A stretch of DNA of 64,000 bases from Coriaria nepalensis (lineage: Eukaryota; Streptophyta; Magnoliopsida; Cucurbitales; Coriariaceae). The notes beneath the pieces are model-generated. The model saw only the letters and a program-made list of their open reading frames with translations, was not told the origin of the DNA and made no database searches. Made by a program: the position numbers and the translations under genes. The stretch covers positions 7,468,501-7,532,500 of the forward strand of contig CP114492.1 in assembly GCA_027186245.1 (NCBI GenBank), written 5' to 3'. This document shows, one piece after another, positions 52,201 through 62,364 of the stretch (its first letter is position 1; each line of letters begins with the position of its first letter).

Positions 52201-53501
52201 AATTTCATGGAAGTCCCCGCCAAAAAAAATCACCAACAGTAGCAAACGCTATATAGTAACATAAAAACAGACGTGTCATTTCTTTATTGGTTAGATATTT
52301 AATACGTGGAGGAAGATGGCAACTTGTGTCTCTCAAGTGGGCCATATCCAACGGCGGTGATTGCGTTCTGATTTCATTGGATTCGCTGCCATTCTCAATT
52401 TGATTCTCTGGCGCTCTTGATTACTATAATACCCTCTTCCGCGGATAACTTGAAATGGTTTTTTCGGAAATTAACGATTCTTTTTTGTAAAAGACCTGAA
52501 AAACTAGAGGCTCTCATCAGGAACTTCCTGTGATGGTGCATTCATTTTCATGGAAAGTACAAAATAAACCCTTTCACGTCTCATTTATTACGCGTGAGTG
52601 TCCTTTGTGTGGAGCTCACTCGAGAGGGCATTTTCGTCATTTGAAACTACTGCTCTCCTATTTTTCCCTAATTTTCGAACCTTATCTAAACATTTATGGA
52701 ATAATGTAAATATTGATTGATGGGCAGCATGCCATAATTTCACAAGAATAATAGATTTTGATTTCTTTTAATTCTATAACTATTTAAATATTTTACTTTT
52801 TCTTGCTATTTTTTTTATTTTTTTATTTTTTTTATTTTTTTATTTTTTTATTTTTTTATTTGTTTATTTATTTATTATTTATTTATTTATTTATTGTTTG
52901 GATCCGTGCAAAAAAATTGGATCTTGTTTGTGTACTACTACTAGAAGCAGACATAATAAGATAATAGAGGAAAAAAAAATAATGAAAAAGAAAGATATTA
53001 GTTTCATGTGCTAGCCATTTATCTATAAACTATTCTCACGTGACATTTAATTACACACAATCAGGTGTGTCAGGTGTACTAGATTAGATCCATAAAGTAG
53101 GTATTGTTGCGCACGTGTATTACTGTGAGTGTGTTAATCTGACGTTATTTTTTATGGTAGTTAACTTTGTGTCGGAAATGGAAATAGACGAACATGTTGA
53201 TTTGTGGGCTCGATAAGATTTGTTTTGGGCTAGACAGACAAGAATGACTGTTTGGGATGGACTAGATTGGGTCGATCTCGATACAGGGCCGATGGCTTGT
53301 TGCACTGATGCACTTCCCTTCCCACAATTTATTAATCACTCCCGTTAAGCCCAACCAAGACTCAGTTCATTTCAATCTTCAAGCTTATGAGGCCAGCCCA
53401 ATAAATGGCGACGTCAACATGGAAGAGGGTTAAACTGTTCAAATTCCAAACTCTTCTTCCCTTTCAGGTCCATAAGTAGGCCCATTTGCCTAGTCCCCAC
53501 G

Positions 53502-53532
<31 letters not shown>

Positions 53533-53539
53533 ATGATTG

Positions 53540-54220
53540 AGCAAAATTTTGGTTTTTTGTAAAATCGAACCGAATCAAATTTTTACCGATTCGATTATAA
53601 AAACTTATTGAAATTGAATTGGTATTAAACCGATCGGTTTTGATCGAAACCGGTTGATTTTTAGGTTTTTCACATTTTTTTTTAAAATTATTTCTACTTA
53701 ATTTGATCACGATATATGTTATTGATTATCATACATTAGTATTATGATGTATATAATTTTTACATCATGTAATATCATTTTTTTTTAAAATTTGATATTA
53801 TAATAATTAAAAATATTATTTATCATTAATATCATAATTAAAATAATATTAAAAAATATATCATAAATTCATAATCCATAAACTCAATATCATCTAAATA
53901 AGTATAAAACATATCAAACGATTTTTATTACTAAACGTATAAAATAATCTACTTATCACATATCAATTTGTAATTATTTTATTTAAACAAAAGTTCGCAA
54001 ATTTATAAAAGCACGATAAACAGTATGATAGAAATTAAGAGTTGAGATTATAGTTAAAAAAATTCGATATTTCAATCGGTACAATAACCAATTTAATTAA
54101 AACCGTTTAAATTGGTGTAACGACTGAAACAAAAATTGAACTAAATAATCTAACCAAAACCGATCAAAATTTATCAATTTCGTTCGATTTCAAGATATGT
54201 AATAAAAATCAGATATATAT
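53540..54220. mobile_element. Probable fold-back/MITE-like element
   Basis: The left end contains AAAATCGAACCGAATCAAAT and an internal CCGATCGGTTTTGATCGAAA; the right end contains the inverse, with ACCGATCAAAATTTATCAA and TTCGTTCGATTTC. The two ends are thus imperfect inverted repeats enclosing about 450 bp of noncoding AT-rich DNA. No transposase is encoded. Exact termini and target duplication are not resolved. Confidence 0.45.
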
Positions 54221-54386
54221 TTTATTACAAATGGGGGCTTGTTGCAATGTCTAGAACAAAGTCATTGGCGCGTGATTGTCTCGTTATTTGAACCCCTAAA
54301 GAAGCTCATAATTGAAAGAAGTGGATGGTTAGCTCAGCTGCCTCACTCTCTCACTATCTCATCATCTCCAACTACAACCATTCTGA

Positions 54387-54390
54387 AAAA

Positions 54391-54437
<47 letters not shown>

Positions 54438-54465
54438 AATAAATAAATAAAATAAATAAATAATT
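54387..54465 (+). repeat. (AAAT)n microsatellite
   Basis: About 80 bases of AAAT/AAATA repeats with two one-base phase slips. Confidence 0.9.
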
Positions 54466-55704
54466 GGGGAGGAAAGTCTTAAATTAAGTGTAGTAATTGG
54501 GTGTTAGACAAGTTAATTACTTCTTAAGCAAAAAATTAGACAAACACTAATGGCATGATCCTTGCTCGTCCTGATGACTATACAAAAACACTTCCTTCTT
54601 TAATTCTGTTAACAGAATTATTCATAAATTACTCGATTAATAAATTAGTAAATAATTAATGATTTAATAATATAAATAATTATTTGGAAGTAGAGAGCAT
54701 GTGCGCAGTCACACAAAGGGTGTACGTGGCAGTGGCCCGTGCACAGCCAACTGATTCGTAAGAATATGCATCTTCTGTTACTATAGTTGGTCTGTCTTTC
54801 TCATCTCTTTGCTTTTCTATTAATACTTGACCATATTATCCTTAGCATAAATTAATTAAATAAATAAAATAAATTTTTTCTATTTCAAAAATTATGAATA
54901 TTTTTTATTCAATATATATACACTAAATTTTTTTATAAATTAATATTTTTAAGAAAAAATATTTATTAATAATTTATTAAAATATTTTTAATTTATTTAA
55001 AAGTTAGTTAAATATGAAAATTAATGCTAATAGGTATAGAGTGAATATCTATTATATCTCAAATAATATAATTCTAAAATTTAAGAAATTGTTATAAATT
55101 GTTAAGAAAAAATAAATTAATAATAAAGTCATTTTTGTAAGAAATATATTATAATGGAGTCATGTATTAAGAAATTATTAATTTATGTGTTAAAAATTAT
55201 TTATTATGTAATATATGAGATATATATAAATTTTTTTGATAAATTAGTATTATTATTATAAAAAAAAATTATTATTTTAATAAATTATTAAATTATTAAA
55301 AATAATTAATATATTATTTTTTTAATTAAAAAATATTATCTAAAATAATTTATTAATTTATAAATTAAATAATTTATTAATTTAATATCTGATTAAAAAT
55401 ATTATTTAAATAGAATTATTAATTATCGATGTTCCAATGTAAATATTATTATTCCTTTAATTTATAAACTGGAAAAAAAGGTGGAATGGTTCGAATGGAA
55501 TGGTTGCTTGGGCAGTCAGTGTGGGACAGTGGAAAGGTCAACTACATTGATGGGGAAATGAATGCAGTGCCTGTCCGTGATGATGGCAGTGTTTCGTAGT
55601 ATCAGAAACCAACGGAGGTCATTTTCATACTTGTTGCTGCCTCGCTATTCTCTCCACTATTCGGTTTCCCGGTCCACCACAAGCTGAGCTGCTTAGCTGG
55701 CATG

Positions 55705-55743
<39 letters not shown>

Positions 55744-55929
55744 GAGACGTCTGTGATCAGAGCACAGAGACAACACCACCGCAGCAGTAAGCGAGTGAGC
55801 AGCTAAAGACAGTTTCAGAACTTCATTCTCCTCCCTGTCTGCTCCTGAACTCGTCCAAAATCCACACACTTGAGGAAGAAGACGACGAAGCAGACGAAGA
55901 AGGAGGAGAAACTCTCATCCCACAAAGCA

Positions 55930-55947
55930 ATGCCTGCAAATCTCTGA
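55930..55947 (+). other. Upstream ORF 1 in the MCA-type 5' leader
   Basis: ATG followed by four codons and TGA, before the proposed 5' UTR intron. If this exon is in the mRNA, ribosomes meet this uORF first. Confidence 0.5.
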
Positions 55948-56422
55948 ATCCAAGGTTCCCTTTTCTCCCTCTCCTCCTCCTCTCTCTCACTTACGGATTT
56001 TCATCTCCATTTTCTTATCCAAATTATTATTTTATTACTATTACTGCAAAAGTGAAATAGCCAATTTGTCCTCAGATATTCTTCTAGCTTTCTCTCTTTT
56101 TCCTGTTTTTTTGTTCTTATTTTTTTTCCTATTTTTGTTTCATTCAAGTTCCTCATCGCAAGCATTGAATGAATCTTCTTCTTATGGGTTATCATTGTTT
56201 ATTACTTTTTTCCCTAAAGAGATTACGCAAAACATTTCTTTGTTCTTTTCCATTTTATTTTACTTTCTTTTCTTTTTTCTTTTTTCATTTTTTTTCCCTT
56301 CAATATAGTCCGATTGAAAAAGTGAGTCAAGAAGCTTAAAAAGAATCATCATCTTGTTCCTTGATTATATAATGTAATGTTATCCTTTTGTTTATATAAA
56401 TTCTGGATATTTCAGAGCTCTG

Positions 56423-56437
56423 ATGTTGAAGATCTAA
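56423..56437 (+). other. Upstream ORF 2 in the MCA-type 5' leader
   Basis: ATG, three codons and TAA, just after the proposed splice acceptor. Confidence 0.5.
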
Positions 56438-56492
56438 CAGGGAAGTGCCATTCCTGAGTAGATCTCACGTAGAGCCTTTCGATCCGACCTAA

Positions 56493-56516
56493 ATGCAACC
56501 TGGAAATTACACATAA
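56493..56516 (+). other. Upstream ORF 3 in the MCA-type 5' leader
   Basis: A seven-codon frame (MQPGNYT) ending TAA, 75 bases before the main start codon. Confidence 0.5.
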
Positions 56517-56591
56517 CATTCTTATCTAGATTCCAATCAAACCACTTAAGACCAGTTTGTTGGAGGCTGATCCAGCGGCAAAACCGTAGAT

Positions 56592-58761
56592 ATGTCTGCG
56601 TGGGAGAATCTAGGCGAGATCGCAAATGTTGCCCAGCTTTCCGGCACCGGAGCGGTCCAACTGATTTCCATGATTGTCAAAGCAGCAAGCACTGCCAGAA
56701 TGCACAAGAAGAACTGCAGGCAGTTTGCTCAGCATTTAAAGCTGATCGGAAACTTGCTTGAGCAGCTCAAAATTTCCGAGCTTAAAAAGTATCCTGTTAC
56801 TAGAGAGCCTCTGGAGCAGCTTGAAGATGCGCTTAGAAGATCCTACATTTTAGTCAATAGCTGCCAAGACAGGAGCTACCTTTATCTCCTTGCCATGGGT
56901 TGGAATATTGTTTACCAATTTAGAAAGGCTCAGAATGAAATCGACCGTTACTTGAAACTTGTCCCTCTTATCACTCTTGTTGACAATGCTCGAATCCGGG
57001 TATTAATTCTCATTCTTGATTTTTTCTTCTTTTTTTTTTTTTTTTTTTTGAAGAATGAATTGATCTTTAAGTCAATTAGATTTACACTTATTAACATAAC
57101 ATAGGAGAGGCTAGAGGATATAGACAGGGATCAGCGCGAATACACTTTTGACGAAGAGGACAAGAGGATTCAGGATCTGATTATGAATCCGGAACCTACT
57201 AAAACCGAAACAATGGTGTTGAAGAAAACTCTGTCTTGTTCGTATCCGAATTTGCTGTTTAATGAAGCAATTCAGAAGGAGAATGAAAAGCTTCAGCTTG
57301 AATTGCAACGGTCTCAATCTAATATGGATGTGGGTCAATGCGAAGTGATTCAACGCTTAATAGAAGTTACGGAAGCTGTGGCTTCTCTACCTGAGAAGAG
57401 CTCTCCTAAAAAGGTTCATAAGCAGGTGGAAAGGAGTTATTCGGATGCTACGAGCGAGGCAGGGGATTATTCTAAGGAAGGTTTTCATAAGAGTAGTGTT
57501 TCCCATACAAGTTCGAGGTTTGTTGTTTTTCATAGATGTCAATGTTGTAGATTTTCTAATCATGGGTTTTGTAGAAGTCTGATTTACATTATATGTTTTC
57601 TAGCAGAAAAGGATCCTCGTTTTCCTCAACACGTGATCTGTTCTCTACTAAAGAGTCTGGTCCGCATGAAGAGTGGCACACTGATTTACTCAATTGTTGT
57701 TCGGAACCTTCTCTGTGTATGCTCCCTCACTCTTTAACTCGCCAATTAGGGTTAAGCCCTTCCTGTGCTTACCAACATTCTCTCCTAACCAGTTATTTTT
57801 CGGTTTCCAGGTATAAAGACATTTTTCTGTCCTTGTGGGACATTTTCAAAGATAGCAACTGTTGCAACTAACAGACATACATGTAAGTACTTCCATTTGT
57901 TTGGATCTTATTTCTTATCTTTGTACCTTCTTAGAACATGCACACAGAGTTGGAAACATATTTGGTTGTCTCAAAAAATTCACTTGTTACATTCTTCCGT
58001 TTCCAATCTTGTATTATATATGTGTATATATTTTTTTAATCTTTTGTTTTATAAGCTAAATTGAATTTCAGATTTCCCGCAGAGTATCTTGTTAAAACTG
58101 AATACCAAAAATGGGCTTTGATTTTCAATCTTCCAGGAGAGCAGTAGCTGTTTCATTTTGGCTTTTTAGAATTTCAATAGTATATGAAACTTATAGTCAC
58201 CGATTTCCCTTTTTCTTTTTTGGGTCATCAGCTTCTGCAGAAGCATGTAACGATTTGATGGCATATTCATTAATACTATCTTGCTGTTGCTACACTTGCT
58301 GCGTTAGAAGAAAGCTCCGGAAAGTGCTTAACATCACGGTAATTTCTTTTCTGTAGCTTAATAGCTATTACAATCCCACTTCTGGGTACTACATGTAATA
58401 TTCCTTCCCTATATTGGCTATATTGGCTATATTTCATTTTGGTCACTTAATCTTCTTTCGCAGGGAGGGTTTGTTGATGATTTCCTCTCTCATCTAATGT
58501 GTTGCTGTTGCGCCCTGGTCCAAGAATGGCGAGAAGTAGAGATACGTGGGGCTTACGGCATGTCTCTCCACATTAGATACCTTAATCACTAATTGTTAAA
58601 ACGCAGATTCTCGCATATCATTGCAATGATGTTAAACTGTGAATTTGTTTTCGAGCTTCTACATCTCTATGCAGGACCCACCTGTTAATTATGAGAATTT
58701 TTTATGATTTGCAGGTCCAGAGAAGACAAGCCCTCCAACCTTACAATATATGGAGTCCTAG
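56592..58761 (+). CDS. MCA1/MCA2-like: MCA-type mechanosensitive Ca2+ channel protein
   Basis: Seven exons, 56592-56999, 57105-57517, 57607-57716, 57811-57882, 58232-58338, 58464-58557 and 58715-58761, give 416 aa, the length of MCA1/MCA2. The conserved N-terminal domain includes a membrane segment at about residues 10-30 and the stretches ARMHKKNCRQFAQHLKLIGN and DRSYLYLLAMGWNIVYQFRK. An EF-hand-like acidic region follows (DIDRDQREYTFDEED, 141-155), then a coiled coil near 185-205 (ENEKLQLELQRS), then the Cys-rich PLAC8 domain (about 295-400: CPCG, SCCCYTCCVRR, CCCCALVQE). MCA proteins are plasma-membrane Ca2+-permeable channels responding to stretch. Two oddities: residue 20 is Gly where an Asp is expected, and the last intron begins with GC (CG|GCATGT at 58558), the only border keeping the conserved GAYG-EKT-SPP end. 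Confidence 0.94.
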
Positions 58762-59150
58762 GTAGTAGATGGGAAGAGACTCCTAATTATTGAGTATCAT
58801 ATAACAGAGGTAATGGCTAGTTGCCATGTTACTTAATCTTTTCTTTTTAATGTCGGTTTTCGTCTCTCGTTCTTATTGTCCCATCTGTAATTACATCCAT
58901 GTATTTTCTCGATACTCGGATTCCCGGTGTATAAATAGACTGGCTTTCTTAATTCAAGTGGTTTTCCTCTCGGGTTCATTATAGAAAACTGATTTTGTAA
59001 AAACCCGGAGATTTTTCAAGACTCAGGACCTCATACTCCGGGCCACAGCCATTCATATACAATATCCATCCTCAGGACCTCATACCTTTCTGACTCCCAC
59101 CTTCTTGTGCTCCTTGACTTGATTCAAGGTTGGTCTTCTCAGGTGCGGAC
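58762..59150 (+). other. MCA-type 3' UTR and spacer
   Basis: No coding sequence is supported. A short direct repeat (CTCAGGACCTCATAC) occurs at about 59022 and 59072. Confidence 0.5.
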
Positions 59151-59259
59151 CGTTCACCTTTACTCTTCTCTCTATCTTTATCCTCATCTTTTTCTGGCCA
59201 GTACTCCCTTCCCGCTGCTTCCCACCTATAAAAGCCGCAATCATTTCTCTGGCAGCAAC

Positions 59260-59575
59260 AAATTCGGTAAAGATCATCCTCAAAAGCTCAGATGGCGTGA
59301 TGTTGTTAGTGGAGGCAAGGCTGTGGCTGCATGTTCTCGAACCATAAAGCAGATGATGGTTAACCAGGCGGAGCCCCTGGTTCTTCCTCTGCCAAACGTG
59401 AAGTGTGAGATGCTGTGCAATGGGGTTCTGTACTGCATGAAGAATGTTCATCGCGCAGGTGATATATATACTTCTTCTAAGGAAGAGGAGGTTGAGGCTT
59501 GGGATCAAAACTTCCTCTAGGTTGACCTTTGACCACTGTCGAGCTGACTTAAATGGGCAGTCTATATTAAAACCA
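59260..59575 (+). pseudogene. SKP1-like (ASK) pseudogene, copy 1
   Basis: The frame begins VKIILKSSDGVMLLVEA at 59267, the start of an SKP1 POZ-like domain, then shifts frame near 59325 to KAVAACSRTIKQMMVNQAEP and LPLPNVKCEML, ending with WDQNFL and TAG at 59518-59520; relics of the following VDL segment continue past the stop. No start codon is visible at the expected place and the C-terminal F-box-binding helices are lost. SKP1 links F-box proteins to CUL1; this copy cannot. Confidence 0.8.
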
Positions 59576-59890
59576 TGTAATCAAACCTTGTTTTGTCCTC
59601 TTTCAATAAGCATGTTCTCGTCCGACACTACTACTGCTATGTTTTTATTGCATAAACTGTATTTATCTATAAACTGGTGTTTATGAAGACATTTTAATAA
59701 ATTGAGTTGAATAGTCAACAGTTGACTTAAACTAGTTGGGTTTTTCATTTTACAAATAGTGTCGTAGAAATGAACGATCGAGTTCGAATACTTTTCAAGC
59801 CATCGACTTTTTTCGCTCTCTTTGTTGTCCTCTTTTTCCGGCCAGCACCCATTCCCAATTGAAAAAGAAAACGATGTTTCTCCACCAACG

Positions 59891-60351
59891 AACTCAACTA
59901 AGATCATCCTCAGGAGCTCTGACAGGGTGCTGTTCCCCATGGATGATGCCGTGGTGCAAGTTCAGAGACCATAAACCAGATGATGGTTGACCAGGCGGGG
60001 CCTGTAGTACTTCCTCTTCCAAACGTGAAGAGCAAGATTCTGTTGAAGGTGATCCAGTACCGTACGAAGCACTTTCATCATGACACTAACAAATATTCTT
60101 CTTCAGAGGAGGAGGAGATCGGGGGATGGGATCAGGACTTCCTCAAGGTTGACTATAGAACTCTATTTAAGCTCATTTTGGCGGCTAATGAGATGAAAGT
60201 CCAGGGCTTGTTGAATACGAGTGCTGGTAGAGCGAAGAAATGATTAAAGGGAAGACTGGAGGAGATCCACCTGATGTTAAACATCTCCGGTCACTGTGTT
60301 ACGGAAGCAGAGGAGCTTCCTCAACATAATAATCTTACTACGGTTATGTAA
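59891..60351 (+). pseudogene. SKP1-like (ASK) pseudogene, copy 2
   Basis: Reads NSTKIILRSSDRVLFPMDDA, then a stop/frameshift near 59970, then QTINQMMVDQAGPVVLPLPN, KVIQYRTKHFHH, GGWDQDFLKVDYRTLFKLIL, AANEMKVQGLL, ending AKK-stop at 60243. A further frame carries IKGKT and then EEIHLMLNISGHCVTEAEEL, the remains of the C-terminal helix region. It keeps more of the SKP1 domain than copy 1, but no single frame spans it. The two copies and their flanks form a tandem duplication. Confidence 0.8.
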
Positions 60352-60675
60352 TGAAGTCTTGGCTTTAGCTTTGTTTTTGTCCCTATTCTAAATAAACATG
60401 TACTACTACTACTACTACTACCATGTTTCTATTGCATGTTTGTTAAAGCCTGAAAGGTCATGTGAATTGCAGTATGACAAAATGATTATAAACCTCAACT
60501 GCCCCAAAAATATTATGAAGAGCCGAGAGCAATTATGATACACAACATTAAAAATCTCAATTTGTAATGAAAGTTGAAAGAACTCTTTCTTACCTAGGGT
60601 GCTTCAAAATAATCTGCAGCCGTAAAGACCTGCCAGTTAAAACTAGTGAACGCTTTCCTGCTCTCTGTTTTTGAA
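60352..60675. other. Spacer between SKP1 pseudogene and PPR gene
   Basis: Contains a (TAC)n microsatellite at 60401-60421 and the PPR gene's 3' flank. Nothing else is recognised. Confidence 0.5.
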
Positions 60676-62364
60676 CTAGGAGTTAACAAGACCAGTCTTC
60701 CTTATAAATCCGGCCATCTCTTCTGGGCAATAATCCCCTACTTTAAATCCATGCACGATTTCTTTCAGATCAAAAAGACTGCATCCGGGCTTTCTCCTCA
60801 CTCCTCTTTTCTTCATAACCAATTTCACTCTAGCAACATCCTCCCATTGACCAGCCACGGCATAAATATTCAATAGTAATCGATAATACCAGAAATCACT
60901 GGATCCTAATTCAAGCAAACATTTTGCAATTTTCTCTCCAAGAGAAACATCTCCACTGAATCGAACCGAAGCAAGGACATTGGCCCACAACAATGGTTCT
61001 GAATTGGACATAAACTCCTCATTTTCATCATTATCCAACGGAAGGTTTCTTAAAATTTCTTTTGCTTGTTCTATGAGTCCGACGGAAATAAACACATTGG
61101 CCATGCACCAAATATGTGCAAAACTAGGGTTTATACCAAACAAATTAGTCATTTCATTGAAGTAATTTCTAGCCTCCAATACCAGTCCAGCGCGCGCACA
61201 AGCACATAGAACACCTATAAAAGTAATTTCATCTGGGATAATAATACTACTTCCTCCTTGCTCTTCATTTTTTGACCTTGTTCTACCACTCATTTTCTCA
61301 AACAAGTCAAGCCCATCTAGAGGATCTCCATGAAGGCAATGTGCTGTGATCATAGTGTTCCAACAAACTAAATTCCTTTTGACCATCAAATTGAAAACTC
61401 TATGAGCCATTTCTACTCTCTGGCATTTCCCATACATATCAATTAAAGCAGTGCAAAGTATTATATTGTTTAGATCAAAGAAATTCCTGATTATTGACCC
61501 ATGAACAGATCGCCCTTCTTTCAGCCTCGCTGATCGGCCACAAGCAGTAAGTATATTCACCATTGTTGTATCGCTTCCTCTAAATCCAGTTTCAACCATT
61601 TTTCTAAACAACTTCAAAGCACAGCCTGGATTACCACCTTTCAAGTACCCACCTATTATCAAGTTCCAAGAAACCACATTTTGCTCAGGCATTGTGTCGA
61701 ACAGTTTATGGGCATCATTCAAATCACCAAATCTAGCATACACATCAATCATGGAATTCCAAGACACCAAATCTCTCTGAGACATATCATCGAACACCTT
61801 GCCTGCAAGCTCAACATCTTCACAACAACTACCATACATGGTAATCAAACAGTTCTGAACGGGCAAAACGGAATCAATTTCTTTCTTCACAGCTTGCCCG
61901 TGGCACATCTGACCGGATTTGACACAACCAATCTTCGCACAAGCGGTCAAAATCGACACAAAAGTATAGCTGTCTGGAACAAACCCGTTTCTAAGCCATT
62001 GGAAGTAGAAAACCAGAGCTTGATCAGGTACACTGCTTATAGAATAAGCCTTGATAACTCGATTGATACAGAAAGTATTGGGTACTTTTACACACCGGAA
62101 AATGCAGAGAGTGTAATCGATATCGCCAAATTCCGAGGCGTGGAGAAGAACCCTGTTTGCCCAAAACGGGTCGTGAAAGAGACCGTGAGTAATCAAGTGT
62201 GCGTGGATTTGAACAAGCTGCCTTATGCTCTGACACTGTTTCAGGTTACGCTCTCGACAAGTTGAAAGGCAAAACGGAGACGGGAAGAGAGGACTGAGTT
62301 TCGTAGGGGAAGAGAGAACGGTGTGTCTGAAGCGAAATAGTTCACGTATGGAAATCCTTGCCAT
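60676..62364 (-). CDS. PLS-class pentatricopeptide repeat protein (E subgroup)
   Basis: A single uninterrupted 562-aa frame, intronless like most plant PPR genes. The N-terminus (MARISIRELFRFRHTV, Arg/Ser-rich, no acid) looks like an organelle transit peptide. From about residue 45 it carries PPR-family repeats: QIHAHLITHGLFHDPFWANR, DSYTFVSILTACAKIG, DLVSWNSMIDVYARFGDLND, NVVSWNLIIGGYLKGG, NLVCWNTMITAHCLHGDPLD, DEITFIGVLCACARAGLVLE. The C-terminus shows an E-type motif (WANVLASVRF, YAVAGQWEDVARVKLVMKKR, KKPGCS-like, HGFKVGD) but no DYW domain. Such proteins bind specific organelle RNAs and often direct C-to-U editing, with deaminase supplied in trans when DYW is absent. It resembles At3g51320 by context; target unknown. 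Confidence 0.92.
   Translation of the reverse strand: MARISIRELFRFRHTVLSSPTKLSPLFPSPFCLSTCRERNLKQCQSIRQLVQIHAHLITHGLFHDPFWANRVLLHASEFGDIDYTLCIFRCVKVPNTFCINRVIKAYSISSVPDQALVFYFQWLRNGFVPDSYTFVSILTACAKIGCVKSGQMCHGQAVKKEIDSVLPVQNCLITMYGSCCEDVELAGKVFDDMSQRDLVSWNSMIDVYARFGDLNDAHKLFDTMPEQNVVSWNLIIGGYLKGGNPGCALKLFRKMVETGFRGSDTTMVNILTACGRSARLKEGRSVHGSIIRNFFDLNNIILCTALIDMYGKCQRVEMAHRVFNLMVKRNLVCWNTMITAHCLHGDPLDGLDLFEKMSGRTRSKNEEQGGSSIIIPDEITFIGVLCACARAGLVLEARNYFNEMTNLFGINPSFAHIWCMANVFISVGLIEQAKEILRNLPLDNDENEEFMSNSEPLLWANVLASVRFSGDVSLGEKIAKCLLELGSSDFWYYRLLLNIYAVAGQWEDVARVKLVMKKRGVRRKPGCSLFDLKEIVHGFKVGDYCPEEMAGFIRKTGLVNS

Larger units (their letters stand above)
52201..55699. other. Repeat-rich, very AT-rich intergenic region
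   Basis: No gene is supported in 3.5 kb. It holds a T/A minisatellite (52806-52893, TTTTTTTA-type units passing into TTTA), a (TA)n tract (53505-53532), a probable fold-back element (53540-54220), an (AAAT)n array (54387-54465), and an extremely AT-rich block (54840-55440) with dense TAAT/ATTA words that could act as a matrix-attachment-like region (inference). The last 200 bases lead into the MCA 5' UTR. Confidence 0.55.
55700..56591 (+). promoter_or_regulatory. MCA-type gene 5' leader with probable 5' UTR intron
   Basis: A (GT)n-(GA)n microsatellite lies at about 55704-55742. Purine-rich leader follows to 55954, where CCAAG|GTTCCC could be a donor; TTTCAG at 56410-56415 is a matching acceptor, giving a 461-bp 5' UTR intron whose inside is T-rich and stop-filled. 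The remaining leader (56416-56591) contains two short upstream reading frames. Confidence 0.55.

Noticed and set aside
52806..52893. Regular T/A repeat considered as an array with spacers (CRISPR-like)
   Set aside because: It is a simple minisatellite with no unique spacers, in a plant nuclear context.
59080..59508. 142-aa minus-strand frame
   Set aside because: Antisense to the SKP1-like pseudogene, which has clear family similarity on the plus strand.
61681..62265. 194-aa open frame on the plus strand
   Set aside because: Antisense to the intronless PPR gene, whose repeats are clearly conserved; no family features in the antisense product.
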